Positions 1 through 9,842 of a DNA stretch of 64,000 nucleotides are shown one piece after another. The DNA comes from Vibrio sp. Of7-15 (GTDB taxonomy: Bacteria > Pseudomonadota > Gammaproteobacteria > Enterobacterales > Vibrionaceae), in the NCBI RefSeq assembly GCF_022347565.1, contig NZ_JAKRGH010000022.1:20373-84372 (forward strand), written 5' to 3'. The notes below the pieces were generated by a model. It did no database searches. It saw only the letters and a program-made list of their open reading frames with translations, and had not been told where the DNA came from. Positions within the stretch are counted from its first letter, which is position 1; each line of letters begins with the position of its first letter. The translations under genes and the position numbers were made by a program.

Positions 1-999
1 CCCAATAGAGGCTCGTGGGTCCCACTTAGATTCAGCTTGGTCTAGCTTTTCATCGATAGCCATTAGACATAGTTCAACTAGATCGGATTCCATGCGCATC
101 ATGATAGGTTGCGTTTCTGGATCGCCAAAACGGCAGTTGTATTCGATCACTTTTGGGGTGCCGTCTGCCATGATCATTAAGCCTGCGTATAGGAAACCTG
201 TGTATGGGGAGCCTTCTGCATCCATGCCACGTACCGTTGGGTAGATAACTTCTTCAAGAATACGTTCGTGGATTTCAGGTGTCACGACAGGAGCTGGGGA
301 ATAAGCACCCATACCACCTGTGTTAGGGCCAGTGTCTTTGTCGCCAACGCGTTTGTGGTCTTGGCTGGTGGCCATAGGCAGTACATTCTCACCATCCACC
401 ATAACAATGAAGCTGGCTTCTTCACCGTCGAGGAACTCTTCGATGACGACTCGGCTGCCTGCTTCACCAAATGCGTTGCCAGCAAGCATGTCTTTGATCG
501 CGTCTTCGGCTTCGGCTAGAGTCATTGCAACGATCACGCCTTTACCTGCGGCTAGGCCATCGGCTTTTACTACGATTGGTGCACCTTGTTCACGAACATA
601 AGCCAGTGCAGGTTCAATTTCGGTGAAGTTTGCGTAAGACGCGGTTGGAATGTGATGTCGAGCTAGGAAATCTTTCGTGAACGCTTTAGAGCCTTCTAGC
701 TGTGCTGCGGCCTGAGTTGGACCAAAGATTGGTAAACCTGCTTCACGGAAAGCATCTACAACGCCAATCACAAGCGGTGCTTCAGGGCCAACAATGGTTA
801 GCTCGATGTTTTTTTCTTGTGCAAAGGCAACCAGTTCTGAGATGCTTTCAACACCGATGTTGATGTTTTCAAGTTTAGGCTCAAGTGCTGTCCCAGCATT
901 ACCAGGTGCAACAAACACTGTTTCAACATTTGGGTTTTGTGCTGCTTTCCAACCTAAAGCGTGCTCACGACCGCCAGCACCAATAATTAAAACTCGCAT
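1..999 (-). CDS. purD: Phosphoribosylamine-glycine ligase PurD (3' end cut off by window)
   Basis: PurD ligates glycine to phosphoribosylamine with ATP, the second step of de novo purine synthesis, in the cytosol. The reading frame begins with ATG at 999 (MRVLIIGAGGREHAL), the usual PurD start with a GAGGREHA motif. It stays open to base 1, giving about 333 of the roughly 430 residues expected. ATP-grasp sequence follows. It lies downstream of purH on the same strand, the standard purHD order, separated by about 220 bases that contain an ERIC-like repeat. The missing part is the C-terminus only, because the window ends. Confidence 0.95.
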   Translation of the reverse strand, partial: MRVLIIGAGGREHALGWKAAQNPNVETVFVAPGNAGTALEPKLENINIGVESISELVAFAQEKNIELTIVGPEAPLVIGVVDAFREAGLPIFGPTQAAAQLEGSKAFTKDFLARHHIPTASYANFTEIEPALAYVREQGAPIVVKADGLAAGKGVIVAMTLAEAEDAIKDMLAGNAFGEAGSRVVIEEFLDGEEASFIVMVDGENVLPMATSQDHKRVGDKDTGPNTGGMGAYSPAPVVTPEIHERILEEVIYPTVRGMDAEGSPYTGFLYAGLMIMADGTPKVIEYNCRFGDPETQPIMMRMESDLVELCLMAIDEKLDQAESKWDPRASIG

Positions 1000-1106
1000 T
1001 GTTAAATCCTTAATCTCAAATATCTAAATATTCAGAAAATTAATAATCAGTTTGCTCAAAGTAGTTAGTGCTTACGTCATTCAACTATTCGAGGTCTCTT
1101 TAAATT

Positions 1107-1207
1107 AGTGGGAGCGCTAACAAGGCGACAAGCGAGCTTATCCCTATGAGCATAGCTCGCTATGTGATTAGGGTAAGCGAGCGTAGTCAACGCAGTTACC
1201 GCCCCAA
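1107..1207. repeat. ERIC-like imperfect palindrome between purH and purD
   Basis: A roughly 100-base imperfect inverted repeat fills the purH-purD gap. The two ends (GGAGCGCTAAC near 1111 and GTTACCGCCCC near 1195) and two inner arms (GCTTATCCCTA and TAGGGTAAGC) pair around a centre near 1157. The right half, ATTAGGGTAAGCG followed by AGTCAACGCAG, resembles the core of enterobacterial repetitive intergenic consensus elements, which are known in Vibrio. In purHD mRNA it would fold into a long hairpin. Confidence 0.65.
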
Positions 1208-1221
1208 TGATGACAAGAGAA

Positions 1222-2829
1222 TTAGTGACGGAAGTGACGCATTCCGGTAAAGATCATCGCCATGCCGTGCTCGTCTGCTGCTGCGATAACTTCGTCATCA
1301 CGCATAGAGCCGCCCGGTTGGATAACACATTTGATGCCCGCTTCTGCCGCCGCGTCGATACCGTCACGGAATGGGAAGAACGCATCTGATGCCATTACAC
1401 AGCCTTCAACTTGTAGACCTTCGTCTGCTGCTTTGATACCAGCGATTTTCGCAGAGTAAACACGGCTCATTTGGCCAGCGCCTACACCGATAGTCATGTC
1501 GCCTTTCGAGTAAACGATCGCGTTAGATTTCACGTACTTCGCTACTTTCCAGCAGAATAGGGCATCTTTTAGCTCTTCAGCGGTAGGTTGGCGCTTAGAA
1601 ACCACTTTAAGGTCGTCTTGAGATACCATGCCTTGGTCACGGTCTTGAACCAGTAGGCCACCGTTAACGCGCTTCACGTCAAAGCCAGTCGTCTTCGTTG
1701 TCCACTCACCACACTCAAGTAGGCGAAGGTTTTTCTTAGTCGCTACGATTTCTACTGCTTCAGCAGAAACAGAAGGCGCGATGATAACTTCAACGAATTG
1801 ACGCTCAGTGATAGCGGTAGCTGTTGCAGCGTCTAGTTCGCGGTTGAATGCGATGATGCCGCCAAATGCAGACGTTGGGTCTGTTTTGAATGCACGGTCG
1901 TAAGCTTCTAGGATATTTTCACCTAGTGCTACACCACATGGGTTAGCGTGCTTAACGATCACACATGCTGGCTCATCGAACTCTTTCACACACTCAAGTG
2001 CTGCATCGGTGTCAGCGATGTTGTTGTAAGAAAGGGCTTTACCTTGGATTTGGCGAGCTGTAGAAACTGATGCTTCTTCAGGGTTTGCCTCAACGTAGAA
2101 TGCTGCTGATTGGTGGCTGTTCTCACCGTAGCGCATGTCTTGTTTTTTCTCGAACTGTTGGTTGAACGTGCGAGGGAATTTGCTCTTGTTTTCAGGAGAA
2201 GGTTCATCACCTTCCTTGTTCTCACCGTAAGATGGAACCATAGTGCCGAAGTAGTTAGCGATCATGCCGTCGTAAGAAGCTGTATGTTCGAATGCTGCAA
2301 TAGCTAGGTCGAAGCGCGTCTCTAGTGTTAGAGATTTCTCGTTCGCGTCCATTTCAGCGATAACGCGGTCGTAGTCGTGAGCGTTAACAACGATAGTGAC
2401 GTCTTTGTGGTTTTTCGCTGCAGAGCGAACCATTGTTGGACCACCGATGTCGATGTTCTCAACGGCATCAGCAAGGGTGCAGCCTTCTTTAGCAACGGTT
2501 TCTGCGAATGGGTATAGGTTTACAACAACCATATCGATAGGGTTGATACCGTGAGTTTCCATCACGTCATCGTCTTGGCCGCGACGGCCTAGAACACCAC
2601 CGTGAACTTTTGGATGCAGAGTCTTAACACGGCCGTCCATCATTTCTGGGAAACCAGTGTAGTCAGATACTTCTGTAACAGAGATGCCTTTTTCAGCAAG
2701 CAGGCGAGCAGTACCACCAGTAGATAGAATGTCTACACCACGAGCAGCCAGAGCTTCAGCAAATTCTACAATGCCAGTTTTATCAGATACGCTAATTAGC
2801 GCACGACGGATTGGACGAGCGTTATTCAT
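1222..2829 (-). CDS. purH: Bifunctional AICAR formyltransferase / IMP cyclohydrolase PurH
   Basis: PurH does the last two steps of IMP synthesis: formyl transfer to AICAR and ring closure. The first ~200 residues are the MGS-like IMP cyclohydrolase domain ([12 protein letters not shown], then STGGTARLL). The rest is the AICAR transformylase domain, with the active-site motif KHANPCG. The open frame extends to 2853, but I start at the ATG at 2829 ([13 protein letters not shown]), which matches family N-termini and lies 12 bases after a GAGG. The ATG at 2838 is an alternative. Length is about 535 residues, normal for the family. It is the first gene of purHD, and a PurR-like operator lies upstream at 3023-3038. 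Confidence 0.97.
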   Translation of the reverse strand: MNNARPIRRALISVSDKTGIVEFAEALAARGVDILSTGGTARLLAEKGISVTEVSDYTGFPEMMDGRVKTLHPKVHGGVLGRRGQDDDVMETHGINPIDMVVVNLYPFAETVAKEGCTLADAVENIDIGGPTMVRSAAKNHKDVTIVVNAHDYDRVIAEMDANEKSLTLETRFDLAIAAFEHTASYDGMIANYFGTMVPSYGENKEGDEPSPENKSKFPRTFNQQFEKKQDMRYGENSHQSAAFYVEANPEEASVSTARQIQGKALSYNNIADTDAALECVKEFDEPACVIVKHANPCGVALGENILEAYDRAFKTDPTSAFGGIIAFNRELDAATATAITERQFVEVIIAPSVSAEAVEIVATKKNLRLLECGEWTTKTTGFDVKRVNGGLLVQDRDQGMVSQDDLKVVSKRQPTAEELKDALFCWKVAKYVKSNAIVYSKGDMTIGVGAGQMSRVYSAKIAGIKAADEGLQVEGCVMASDAFFPFRDGIDAAAEAGIKCVIQPGGSMRDDEVIAAADEHGMAMIFTGMRHFRH

Positions 2830-3022
2830 TGCTACCATTTTCCTCAAATTCAAAGGGTATAAAGGATATTTGCCAAAAATGAACTTGTTCTTACTCGTGA
2901 TGTAAGAGATTGGCCAGTTTTGGCAAAGACCCTAGGTAGTTTTAACCACTACCTTTCTTTTTACGTTTGTTTGAGGCTTTAACGGCGCGCGCTATTCTAA
3001 CTAATAATTAACTAAAAAGCTT

Positions 3023-3038
3023 GCGCAATCGTTTGCTG
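3023..3038. promoter_or_regulatory. PurR-like operator
   Basis: The 16-mer GCGCAATCGTTTGCTG matches 12 of 16 positions of the enterobacterial PurR consensus ACGCAAACGTTTGCGT, including the central CG. It lies between divergent purH and zntR, about 190 bases before the purH start. PurR repression of purHD is established in E. coli; binding here is inferred. Confidence 0.5.
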
Positions 3039-3110
3039 TCGCAAAATAAATGTAAAAATATTGACCGTTTGGGTAAGAAAAACATGCTAGCCCATTAAAA
3101 GGAGAGCTTT

Positions 3111-3527
3111 ATGTATTTAATAGGCCAACTCGCAAAACAGTGCCAAGTCAGCACAGATACATTGCGGTTTTATGAAAAAAATCGGTTATTGGTACCAACG
3201 GGTCGCAGTGAAAGCGGCTATCGTCTATACAGTGAGGAGAGCCTTGCCAGAGTGAAATTTATTCTTCGCTCTAAAGAAGTGGGGTTAAGTTTAGAGGAAA
3301 TTCGTGAATTGCTGGATATTAAGCTGGAAGCCAGCCAGCACAGTTGCGCCGAAGTGAAGTCAATCACTCAAGCGAAGCTAGATAACATTGATAAGAAAGT
3401 GATTGAGTTGAATCGAATTCGTCATGCATTACAAAAAATTAATGACGCGTGCTGCGGTAAAAGCGATGGTGATGCGTCTCATTGCTCCATTTTAGAAGCA
3501 CTGGCGGCTGGAGAGTTAAAGAGTTAG
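3111..3527 (+). CDS. zntR: Zn(II)-responsive MerR-family regulator ZntR
   Basis: This is a MerR-family activator that, with zinc bound, distorts promoters of zinc export genes such as zntA. The N-terminal winged HTH (YLIGQLAKQCQVSTDTLRFY) is followed by a dimerisation helix with a Cys in HSCAEVK. The C-terminal loop CCGKSDGDASHC has the Cys-Cys-x3-x-His/Cys arrangement of the ZntR zinc site. CueR and other MerR paralogues lack this loop pattern. Length 138 residues is typical. A good Shine-Dalgarno (AAAGGAGAG) precedes the ATG. It is divergent from purH and single. No zntA is visible in the window. Confidence 0.9.
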   Translation: MYLIGQLAKQCQVSTDTLRFYEKNRLLVPTGRSESGYRLYSEESLARVKFILRSKEVGLSLEEIRELLDIKLEASQHSCAEVKSITQAKLDNIDKKVIELNRIRHALQKINDACCGKSDGDASHCSILEALAAGELKS

Positions 3528-3786
3528 CGGGGATTTTATTGATTAAGTTTTTCTGAAAATAGCCGATACTATTGTTAAGAATAAGGAAAGCCGAGCGGGT
3601 GAAGTTCGATTTCTGCCTTAATCAGGTGTAATATAAAATACATTGCCTAATTAATAAGAAGTTGAGTTTAATATGTTAACTGTGAATGAACTCACTACTT
3701 ACAAAATGGCAATGTTCGAACCATTCTTAATTTACTGGCGTTGAGACGACTAGATGCTCTTGCCCAAAGATGTGAGCTAATACGTA

Positions 3787-4104
3787 ATGGAAAAGCAAGA
3801 AATGATGAAGCTTTTTTCGGCTCTCAAAATCATTGATAAAAAGATCACAGTTCAAAATAAGGCGATAGCTGACCTTGACGCTCGAATTAAACGAATTGAA
3901 GCACAAAACGCGAAAATCGGTCAGTTGTGTGAGTCGAACACCGGGGGGGGTGGGGCAGCTAGTGGCGGGGGAGCCAGCGCTGGAGGTGATCTTGGTGAAA
4001 TTGATGACCGTTTAAAAAGTATTGAAGAAAAAAGTGCAAAAATGATTGAACTGATCCGCTCAAATGCGGGTGGTGGTGGTAAAAAACGAGCTTGGCCACC
4101 ATAG
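3787..4104 (+). CDS. Small coiled-coil protein with two internal repeats (unknown function)
   Basis: I do not recognise this 105-residue protein. It has no signal peptide or membrane segment. After a short N-terminal helix come two copies of one unit: DLDARIKRIEAQNAKIGQL then a GGGG-rich linker, and EIDDRLKSIEEKSAKMIEL then GGGG. Each unit is a heptad-like amphipathic helix with charged surface residues, ending in S-N-x-GGGG. The single Cys is in the first unit. The protein ends KKRAWPP. The start has a weak GTGAG 10 bases upstream. A strong terminator follows at 4163-4199. It may be a small oligomerising adaptor, but that is a guess. Confidence 0.6.
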   Translation: MEKQEMMKLFSALKIIDKKITVQNKAIADLDARIKRIEAQNAKIGQLCESNTGGGGAASGGGASAGGDLGEIDDRLKSIEEKSAKMIELIRSNAGGGGKKRAWPP

Positions 4105-4162
4105 TTGTTTTTGTATCGCGGCTTAGCGGTTACTGAATAACAGAGCTGTTAAGTTGCAAAAT

Positions 4163-4204
4163 AAAAATGCCCCTGCTTGTGTTAAGTAGGGGCATTTTTG
4201 TTTT
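4163..4204. terminator. Bidirectional rho-independent terminator
   Basis: The arms AAAAATGCCCCT and AGGGGCATTTTT pair perfectly, and the stem extends inward with CTT/AAG. An A-run on one side and a T-run on the other make it usable from both strands. It closes the 3787-4104 gene. Confidence 0.85.
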
Positions 4205-4384
4205 AGATACTTATTATGTAATTTGCCCAGCCAGCTCTTTACCTTTGCCGCGATCTTTAGTTAAGGCATCACTAATGCTGTGCAGTATACTCAGAGTGAA
4301 AGCTTCATGGCCCTCCCCCTGCTCCTTTTCGATATAAAGGGTATCATTTTAGGTTTGATATACGGTTAGGTGGAAATACCGATA

Positions 4385-4422
4385 ATAAAAAAGGACTATC
4401 GATAAGTTATCAATAGCCCTTT
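4385..4422 (-). terminator. Rho-independent terminator of dusB-fis
   Basis: On the minus strand, AAAGGGCTATTGATAA pairs with TTATCGATAGTCCTTT and runs into a T-tract. It lies 25 bases after the fis stop codon. Confidence 0.8.
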
Positions 4423-4447
4423 CGGAATTTTTCTTAGCACTGGGTGC

Positions 4448-4744
4448 TTAGTTCATGCCGTATTTTTTTAGCTTCTTACGAAGAGTACCACGGTTGATGC
4501 CCATCATGGTTGCTGCGCGAGTTTGGTTACCGCGAGTGTACTGCATGATAGTGTCTAGTAGAGGCTGTTCAACTTCAGCCAATACAAGTTCGTACAGGTC
4601 GTCGACTTCCTGGCCGTTTAATTGCGCAAGGTAGTTCTTTAATGATGCTTTAACAGAGTCACGTAGTGGCTTCTGAGTAATTTGATCTTGTGATGTTACA
4701 GTCGTGACTGTTAATGCTTCGGAAGTCAGATTTTGTTCGAACAT
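4448..4744 (-). CDS. fis: Nucleoid-associated DNA-binding protein Fis
   Basis: Fis is a homodimeric nucleoid protein that bends DNA, activates rRNA promoters and tunes growth-phase expression. The 98-residue length is exactly that of E. coli Fis. The C-terminal helix-turn-helix ([20 protein letters not shown]) is essentially the family consensus, and the dimerisation helices precede it. It lies 23 bases downstream of dusB, the conserved dusB-fis operon of gammaproteobacteria, and ends at its own terminator. In Vibrio, Fis also feeds into quorum sensing through the qrr genes, so it could indirectly touch the LuxI/LuxR locus nearby, but this is speculation. Confidence 0.98.
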   Translation of the reverse strand: MFEQNLTSEALTVTTVTSQDQITQKPLRDSVKASLKNYLAQLNGQEVDDLYELVLAEVEQPLLDTIMQYTRGNQTRAATMMGINRGTLRKKLKKYGMN

Positions 4745-4767
4745 ATTCTGTCTAGCTCTTCTCGTAA

Positions 4768-5736
4768 TTATGATGCAACGTTTTCGAAGTAACCTTGTAG
4801 CGCATCAAGTTGCTCGGAAGCGTCCTCGATAGCGTTAAAGGCCGGACGGAAATTGCCTGCTTGCTGATGTTCTTTTAAGTACCAACCCACGTGTTTACGT
4901 GCAATTCGTGGCCCTAGATATTCACCGTAAAACTGGTGAAGCTCATGAACATGACCAAGTAGAATTTCTTTCACCTCTTCAATGGGAAGAGACGGCATAA
5001 ATTCGCCCGTTTCTAAATAATGGTGGATTTCTTGAAAAATCCATGGCCTTCCTTGTGCCGGACGGCCAATCATCAGAGCATCAGCACCTGTATAATCAAG
5101 TACCTTGCGCGCCTTTTCTGGTGAGTCGATATCACCGTTAGCGATCACCGGAATAGAGATGGCTTGCTTTACTGCTCTGATGCTGTCGTACTCTGCTTCG
5201 CCTTTGTACATACAAGCTCGTGTACGCCCATGAAGCGCCAAAGCCTGTATGCCACATTGCTCCGCCATTTTTGCAACCTGAACACAGTTTTTGTTTTCAG
5301 GATCCCAGCCAGTGCGAGTTTTTAACGTCACCGGGACATTCACAGCATTAACAACGGCAGTTAAGATTTCTTCAATCAGATCTGGTCGTTGTAATAGAGC
5401 TGAGCCCGCCAGCTTTTTATTAACTTTCTTCGCCGGACAACCCATGTTGATATCGATGATTTGCGCACCGTTTTCAACACTAAATTGTGCCGCTTCTGCC
5501 ATTAATTGTGGATCCGCGCCAGCGATTTGGACAGAGCGAATACCTGATTCGCCCTCATGCACCATACGCTGTTGCGATTTTGATGTTTTCCAGACTTTCG
5601 GATTTGAAGACATCATTTCACTAACGGCCATTCCCGCGCCGTAACGAAGGCATAACTCTCGAAATGGTCGATCTGTTACTCCTGCCATAGGAGCTACAAT
5701 CAACTGGTTCTTTAATTGATAATTTCCGATCTGCAA
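4768..5736 (-). CDS. dusB: tRNA-dihydrouridine synthase B
   Basis: DusB is an FMN enzyme that uses NADPH to reduce uridine in the tRNA D-loop. The TIM-barrel starts with [17 protein letters not shown]. The catalytic cysteine is in [14 protein letters not shown]. The phosphate-binding part is [18 protein letters not shown]. Length 322 residues is normal. It is the first gene of the dusB-fis operon, and its promoter should lie in the 167-base gap to prmA. No oddity seen. Confidence 0.97.
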   Translation of the reverse strand: MQIGNYQLKNQLIVAPMAGVTDRPFRELCLRYGAGMAVSEMMSSNPKVWKTSKSQQRMVHEGESGIRSVQIAGADPQLMAEAAQFSVENGAQIIDINMGCPAKKVNKKLAGSALLQRPDLIEEILTAVVNAVNVPVTLKTRTGWDPENKNCVQVAKMAEQCGIQALALHGRTRACMYKGEAEYDSIRAVKQAISIPVIANGDIDSPEKARKVLDYTGADALMIGRPAQGRPWIFQEIHHYLETGEFMPSLPIEEVKEILLGHVHELHQFYGEYLGPRIARKHVGWYLKEHQQAGNFRPAFNAIEDASEQLDALQGYFENVAS

Positions 5737-5903
5737 AACATCTACACGCTACTATGCCAGTTAAGGGCGCGCATTTTACGCATTTTTTTAGCAGCTGAAA
5801 AGGCCAATAATTGAGCATTTACAATTTGTTTTTAAAAATTGTCTGTTTTTCAACCGATTGAGCCTTTTTAATTGTACAACTTTCTATTTTACAGGGAGCC
5901 GTT

Positions 5904-6788
5904 TTACTGCTTTTGGCCGGAAATTCGGCACCACTCTTGTTGTTCAACAATTGGGTCTAGGGTAATTGTATCATGATAGTAAGTGGCAACGTCTTCTGCT
6001 TGAGTGTCCAGTACACCAGACATAGCGAGTTGGCCTTGTGGTTTCACTAGCCCTTTAATCACGCCAGATAGATCACGTAGAGGCCCTGCCAGAATGTTAG
6101 CCACAACGACATCGGCCAGCAGACCTTCTGGTTGATCTTGAGGTAAGAACAGCTCCAGTTTGTCGGCCACACCATTGCGTTCGGCATTGTCTTTTGAAGC
6201 CAGAATAGCTTGAGGATCAATGTCGATCCCGATGACTTTTTCTGCCCCTAGTTTGATCGCAGCGATCGCAAGAATGCCGGAGCCACAACCAAAGTCGATC
6301 ACGGTTTTTCCAGTAAGATCTAAGCCTTCAAGCCACTCAAGGCATAATGATGTTGTTGGGTGAGTTCCTGTACCAAAAGCAAGGCCGGGATCCAGCATAA
6401 CGTTCACAGCGTCAGGTTCTGGAATATCACGCCAACTTGGGCAAATCCACAGACGTTCACCGAATTTCATTGGGTGGAAGTTATCCATCCATTCACGTTC
6501 CCAGTCTTTGTCTTCAAGTTGCTCGATTTTATAAGCAAACCCTTCTTCGAGCATGTTCGAGCCTTTAGCGACCGCGATAACCATGTCCATATCGGCTTCA
6601 GCATCGTACAGAGCGACGATGTCAGTCTCACCCCATAAACGGGTTTCACCTGGCATAGGTTCAAATACAGGGGTGTCTTTAGCGTCTAGGAAGGTAATGG
6701 ACAGCGCGCCCGTCTCTTCCATTAGCATGTCACCGATTTTTTCTGCATTGTCGGCAGTGGCATTAAGTTTAACTTGAATCCAAGGCAT
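5904..6788 (-). CDS. prmA: Ribosomal protein L11 methyltransferase PrmA
   Basis: PrmA trimethylates ribosomal protein L11 with S-adenosylmethionine. The N-terminal substrate-recognition domain starts [16 protein letters not shown]. The SAM site is [15 protein letters not shown] at about residue 160. It is preceded by [15 protein letters not shown], the diagnostic PrmA motif. Length 294 residues matches E. coli (293). It lies between accC and dusB, a common Vibrio order. It is a different family from the PrmC-like methyltransferase in the island. Confidence 0.97.
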   Translation of the reverse strand: MPWIQVKLNATADNAEKIGDMLMEETGALSITFLDAKDTPVFEPMPGETRLWGETDIVALYDAEADMDMVIAVAKGSNMLEEGFAYKIEQLEDKDWEREWMDNFHPMKFGERLWICPSWRDIPEPDAVNVMLDPGLAFGTGTHPTTSLCLEWLEGLDLTGKTVIDFGCGSGILAIAAIKLGAEKVIGIDIDPQAILASKDNAERNGVADKLELFLPQDQPEGLLADVVVANILAGPLRDLSGVIKGLVKPQGQLAMSGVLDTQAEDVATYYHDTITLDPIVEQQEWCRISGQKQ

Positions 6789-6881
6789 GGTTGGCAGCCT
6801 CTTTAGAGTGGTTGAGAAAAATAGAGGGGGAGTCTAACAGAATTTAGTCAATTTTTGACCGAATGATACGAGTATCGTGCT

Positions 6882-6913
6882 AAAAAAATAAGGCCGCAGA
6901 AGCAGCCTTATTT
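6882..6913 (-). terminator. Rho-independent terminator of aroQ-accBC
   Basis: On the minus strand AAATAAGGC and GCCTTATTT form a stem followed by a run of seven T. It lies 23 bases after the accC stop. Confidence 0.85.
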
Positions 6914-6935
6914 GTATCGCTAGCAAAAGAAAGGC

Positions 6936-8279
6936 TTATTGAAGGCCTAATTTCTTCTCTAGGTAATGAATGTTGGCACCACCATGCTGGAAGTTTTCAT
7001 CATTCATGATAGACAGTTGCAGTGGCACATTGGTTTTGATGCCATCAACAATCAATTCACCTAGGGCATTTTTCATACGAGAAATAGCCACGTCACGGTT
7101 TTCACCGAAGGTGATCAGCTTACCAATCATTGAATCGTAATGTGGTGGTACTGTGTAGCCTGTGTAAATATGAGATTCCCAACGTATCCCCATGCCACCC
7201 GGTGCGTGGAAGCGCTCGATTTTACCTGGTGATGGTAGGAAACGCTCTGGATCTTCGGCATTGATACGACATTCAACTGCATGGCCACTGATCTTAATGT
7301 CTTCTTGGGTGAAAGACAGAGGTTGACCTGCTGCGATACGTAGCTGCTCTTTGATAAGATCCACGCCCGTTACCATTTCTGTTACTGGGTGCTCTACTTG
7401 AATACGGGTGTTCATTTCAATGAAGTAGAACTCGCCGTTTTCGTATAGGAATTCAAACGTACCTGCACCACGGTAACCAATTTCGATACAAGCACGACAA
7501 CAACGCTCACCGATGTACTTACGCATTTCTTCAGTGATGCCTGGTGCTGGCGCTTCTTCAACCACTTTTTGGTGACGACGTTGCATAGAACAGTCACGCT
7601 CACCTAGGTGAATGGCATTGCCTTGACCATCTGCCAACACTTGAACTTCGATATGACGTGGATTCTCTAGGTATTTCTCCATGTAAACCATGTCATTGTT
7701 GAAACACGCTTTTGCTTCTGCGCGAGTCATAGCAATGGCTTCAGTCAGTTCTGGTTCTGAGCGAACAACGCGCATACCGCGGCCACCACCACCACCAGAT
7801 GCCTTGATGATTACAGGGTAGCCAATGCGTTTAGCAAAAGATTTATTTTTCGCTTCGTCATCATCCAATGGGCCGTCAGAGCCTGGAACACATGGTACGC
7901 CTGCTTTTTTCATTGCATTAATGGCTGAAACTTTATCACCCATAATACGGATAGTTTCCGCTTTAGGGCCAACAAAAATAAAGCCAGAGCGTTCTACTTG
8001 CTCAGCAAAATCAGCATTCTCAGATAGGAAGCCGTAACCAGGGTGAATGGCTACTGCGCCTGTAATCTCTGCCGCGCTGATGATGCGAGGGATATTTAGG
8101 TAGCTGTCGATACCTTTAGCTGGACCAATACAGATAGTTTCGTCAGCTAGCAAAACGTGTTTTAAGTCACGGTCTGCAGTAGAGTGAACCGCGACAGTTT
8201 TAATGCCCAGTTCTTTACATGCGCGAAGAATACGAAGTGCAATTTCACCTCGGTTCGCGATGACTAATTTATCTAACAT
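6936..8279 (-). CDS. accC: Biotin carboxylase subunit of acetyl-CoA carboxylase
   Basis: AccC carboxylates biotin on AccB using ATP and bicarbonate, the first half of malonyl-CoA synthesis. The N-terminus [16 protein letters not shown] is the family start. The ATP-grasp glycine loop [10 protein letters not shown] is at about residue 163. The active site contains [15 protein letters not shown] near residue 290. Length 447 residues is normal. It lies 11 bases after accB in the aroQ-accB-accC operon and ends at a terminator. Confidence 0.98.
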   Translation of the reverse strand: MLDKLVIANRGEIALRILRACKELGIKTVAVHSTADRDLKHVLLADETICIGPAKGIDSYLNIPRIISAAEITGAVAIHPGYGFLSENADFAEQVERSGFIFVGPKAETIRIMGDKVSAINAMKKAGVPCVPGSDGPLDDDEAKNKSFAKRIGYPVIIKASGGGGGRGMRVVRSEPELTEAIAMTRAEAKACFNNDMVYMEKYLENPRHIEVQVLADGQGNAIHLGERDCSMQRRHQKVVEEAPAPGITEEMRKYIGERCCRACIEIGYRGAGTFEFLYENGEFYFIEMNTRIQVEHPVTEMVTGVDLIKEQLRIAAGQPLSFTQEDIKISGHAVECRINAEDPERFLPSPGKIERFHAPGGMGIRWESHIYTGYTVPPHYDSMIGKLITFGENRDVAISRMKNALGELIVDGIKTNVPLQLSIMNDENFQHGGANIHYLEKKLGLQ

Positions 8280-8290
8280 AGTGGCCTCTG

Positions 8291-8761
8291 TTATTGGATC
8301 ACAACTAGTGGTTGATCAAATTCAATTGATTGGCCATCTTCTGCCAAAATCTCAACCACAACGCCTGCTTTGTCTGCTTCGATTTGGTTCATCATTTTCA
8401 TCGCTTCAACAATGCATAGTGTGTCACCAACGTTTACAGTTTGACCCACTTTAACGAACGGTTTTGCATCTGGGCTTGGTGCACTGTAGAAAGTACCAAC
8501 CATTGGAGAAAGAACTTGGTGACCGCTTGCAACAGGTGCTGCATCAGCAGCAGGTGCCGCCGCTGGAGCAGGAGCTGCTGGTGCCGCGGCAGGAGCGGCC
8601 ACTGGAGCCGGAGCAGCTGCAACTTGAACAGGTGCTGCAACTTGAACAGGTGCAGTTGCACGGCTGATTCGTACTGATTCTTCGCCTTCAGAAATTTCTA
8701 GTTCAGCAATGCCAGATTCTTCTACTAGTTCAATTAACTTCTTGATTTTACGAATATCCAT
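8291..8761 (-). CDS. accB: Biotin carboxyl carrier protein AccB
   Basis: AccB carries biotin between the carboxylase and carboxyltransferase of acetyl-CoA carboxylase. The C-terminal biotinyl domain has the biotinylated lysine in [13 protein letters not shown]. The short N-terminal region ([16 protein letters not shown]) is joined to it by an Ala/Pro-rich flexible linker at about residues 35-75. The linker causes spurious open frames on other strands. Length 156 residues is normal. Confidence 0.98.
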   Translation of the reverse strand: MDIRKIKKLIELVEESGIAELEISEGEESVRISRATAPVQVAAPVQVAAAPAPVAAPAAAPAAPAPAAAPAADAAPVASGHQVLSPMVGTFYSAPSPDAKPFVKVGQTVNVGDTLCIVEAMKMMNQIEADKAGVVVEILAEDGQSIEFDQPLVVIQ

Positions 8762-8791
8762 TATTTCTTTCTCTTTCTTATGTTTGTTCAG

Positions 8792-9244
8792 TTAGCTATC
8801 TGAGCGCAGTCGGCGTACCGCTGCATTCAGGGCGAATTCATAACCATCAGGACCAAGACCACAAATCACTCCCTGTGCTTTATCCGACAAGTAGGAGTGA
8901 TGGCGAAAAGGTTCGCGAGCATGGACATTGGATAGATGGACTTCAATAAACGGGATTGCAACTCCGAGTAGGGCATCACGAAGAGCGACACTGGTATGTG
9001 TGAAAGCGGCTGGATTGATAATGATATAATCCACCTTGCCATGAGCGGCATGGATGGCTTCGATTAATTCATATTCACGGTTAGATTGCAGGTGTTCGAG
9101 AGATACATCTAACTGAGCGGCTTTTTCGGTCAACCCCGTAACGAGTTGATCTAACGTTTGATGACCATAGTGGCCAGGTTCACGTAAACCCAGTAAATTT
9201 AGGTTTGGTCCGTTCAGCAGTAAAATACGTAATTTTGTCGACAT
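8792..9244 (-). CDS. aroQ: Type II 3-dehydroquinate dehydratase
   Basis: AroQ dehydrates 3-dehydroquinate to 3-dehydroshikimate in the shikimate pathway, feeding chorismate. Family motifs are [30 protein letters not shown] (catalytic His) and [14 protein letters not shown]. Length 150 residues is typical for a dodecameric type II enzyme. It leads the aroQ-accB-accC operon. It is also the left neighbour of the chorismate-consuming pap island, although it reads as the ordinary housekeeping copy and is not part of that operon. Confidence 0.97.
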   Translation of the reverse strand: MSTKLRILLLNGPNLNLLGLREPGHYGHQTLDQLVTGLTEKAAQLDVSLEHLQSNREYELIEAIHAAHGKVDYIIINPAAFTHTSVALRDALLGVAIPFIEVHLSNVHAREPFRHHSYLSDKAQGVICGLGPDGYEFALNAAVRRLRSDS

Positions 9245-9751
9245 CTTGATGCTATCTAACCTATACCGTGGAGTTATTGAAGTAATTTGTGTGCGTAATC
9301 TGATTTAAACAGAACGACTAGCTCAAAATACGCTCAAAACTAATATGGTGTGCAATTATAGACAATTCAACGCAAATCGCAGCAAAATACTGGTCTAATC
9401 ACCCATAATTATTGCTTTTTTTTGCCTAACGGCTGTACGCCGAAGTGTATCTTTATCGCGCCTTGTTGGTGAGTAACTGTGCGGTATTAAATCATAACTT
9501 ATTGGTTATTCATCTTTTTATCGCTAATCAGTCTTTGGGAGCAGACTCACCGAAATGAGGTGTTTGAATTTACATGGTTTAAAGCGCTGGGGCTAGAGCA
9601 TGCGTCAGCTGTAAATAAAATACTGTGATCTTTATTAAGGGTTTTTTGATTGATGGCGTGTTTGAATAAAAAGTTACTCAATAGCTGATAATGCTAATTG
9701 ATGAGTGCTTGGTCAAAGAGGTGACATAGTCGCTACTTGAATGGAACAAAG
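9245..9751. other. Gene-free left edge of the accessory island
   Basis: No intact gene is seen. The part next to aroQ should hold the aroQ-accBC promoter. At 9491-9628 (plus) there is a 45-codon open stretch with no ATG, GTG or TTG, starting with a hydrophobic run (YWLFIFLSLISLW) and ending at a stop. It reads like the 3' end of a lost gene. No insertion sequence ends or direct repeats were recognised. Confidence 0.4.
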
Positions 9752-9784
9752 AAAAGGCCCAGTCACGATGTGAGTAGACCTTTT
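9752..9784 (-). terminator. Terminator of the luxI-pap operon
   Basis: On the minus strand AAAAGGTCTACTCAC pairs with GTGACTGGGCCTTTT with one mismatch and a three-base loop, followed by CTTTG. It lies about 60 bases after the stop of the MFS gene, the last gene of the operon. The AAAA/TTTT ends make it possibly bidirectional. Confidence 0.75.
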
Positions 9785-9842
9785 AAAAATGTTAAGTAGT
9801 TTTTACTTGGGTGTACTATGTTTGTTTTCGAAGCCGATGATA

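Noticed and set aside
3673..3744. 23-codon open frame before the coiled-coil gene, with a longer start-less frame overlapping it
   Set aside because: Both read as plausible peptide, but one is too short to judge and the other has no start and overlaps the better-supported gene.
3787..4104. Phage or toxin-antitoxin assignment for the small repeat protein
   Set aside because: No partner gene, no DNA-binding or toxin motif seen.
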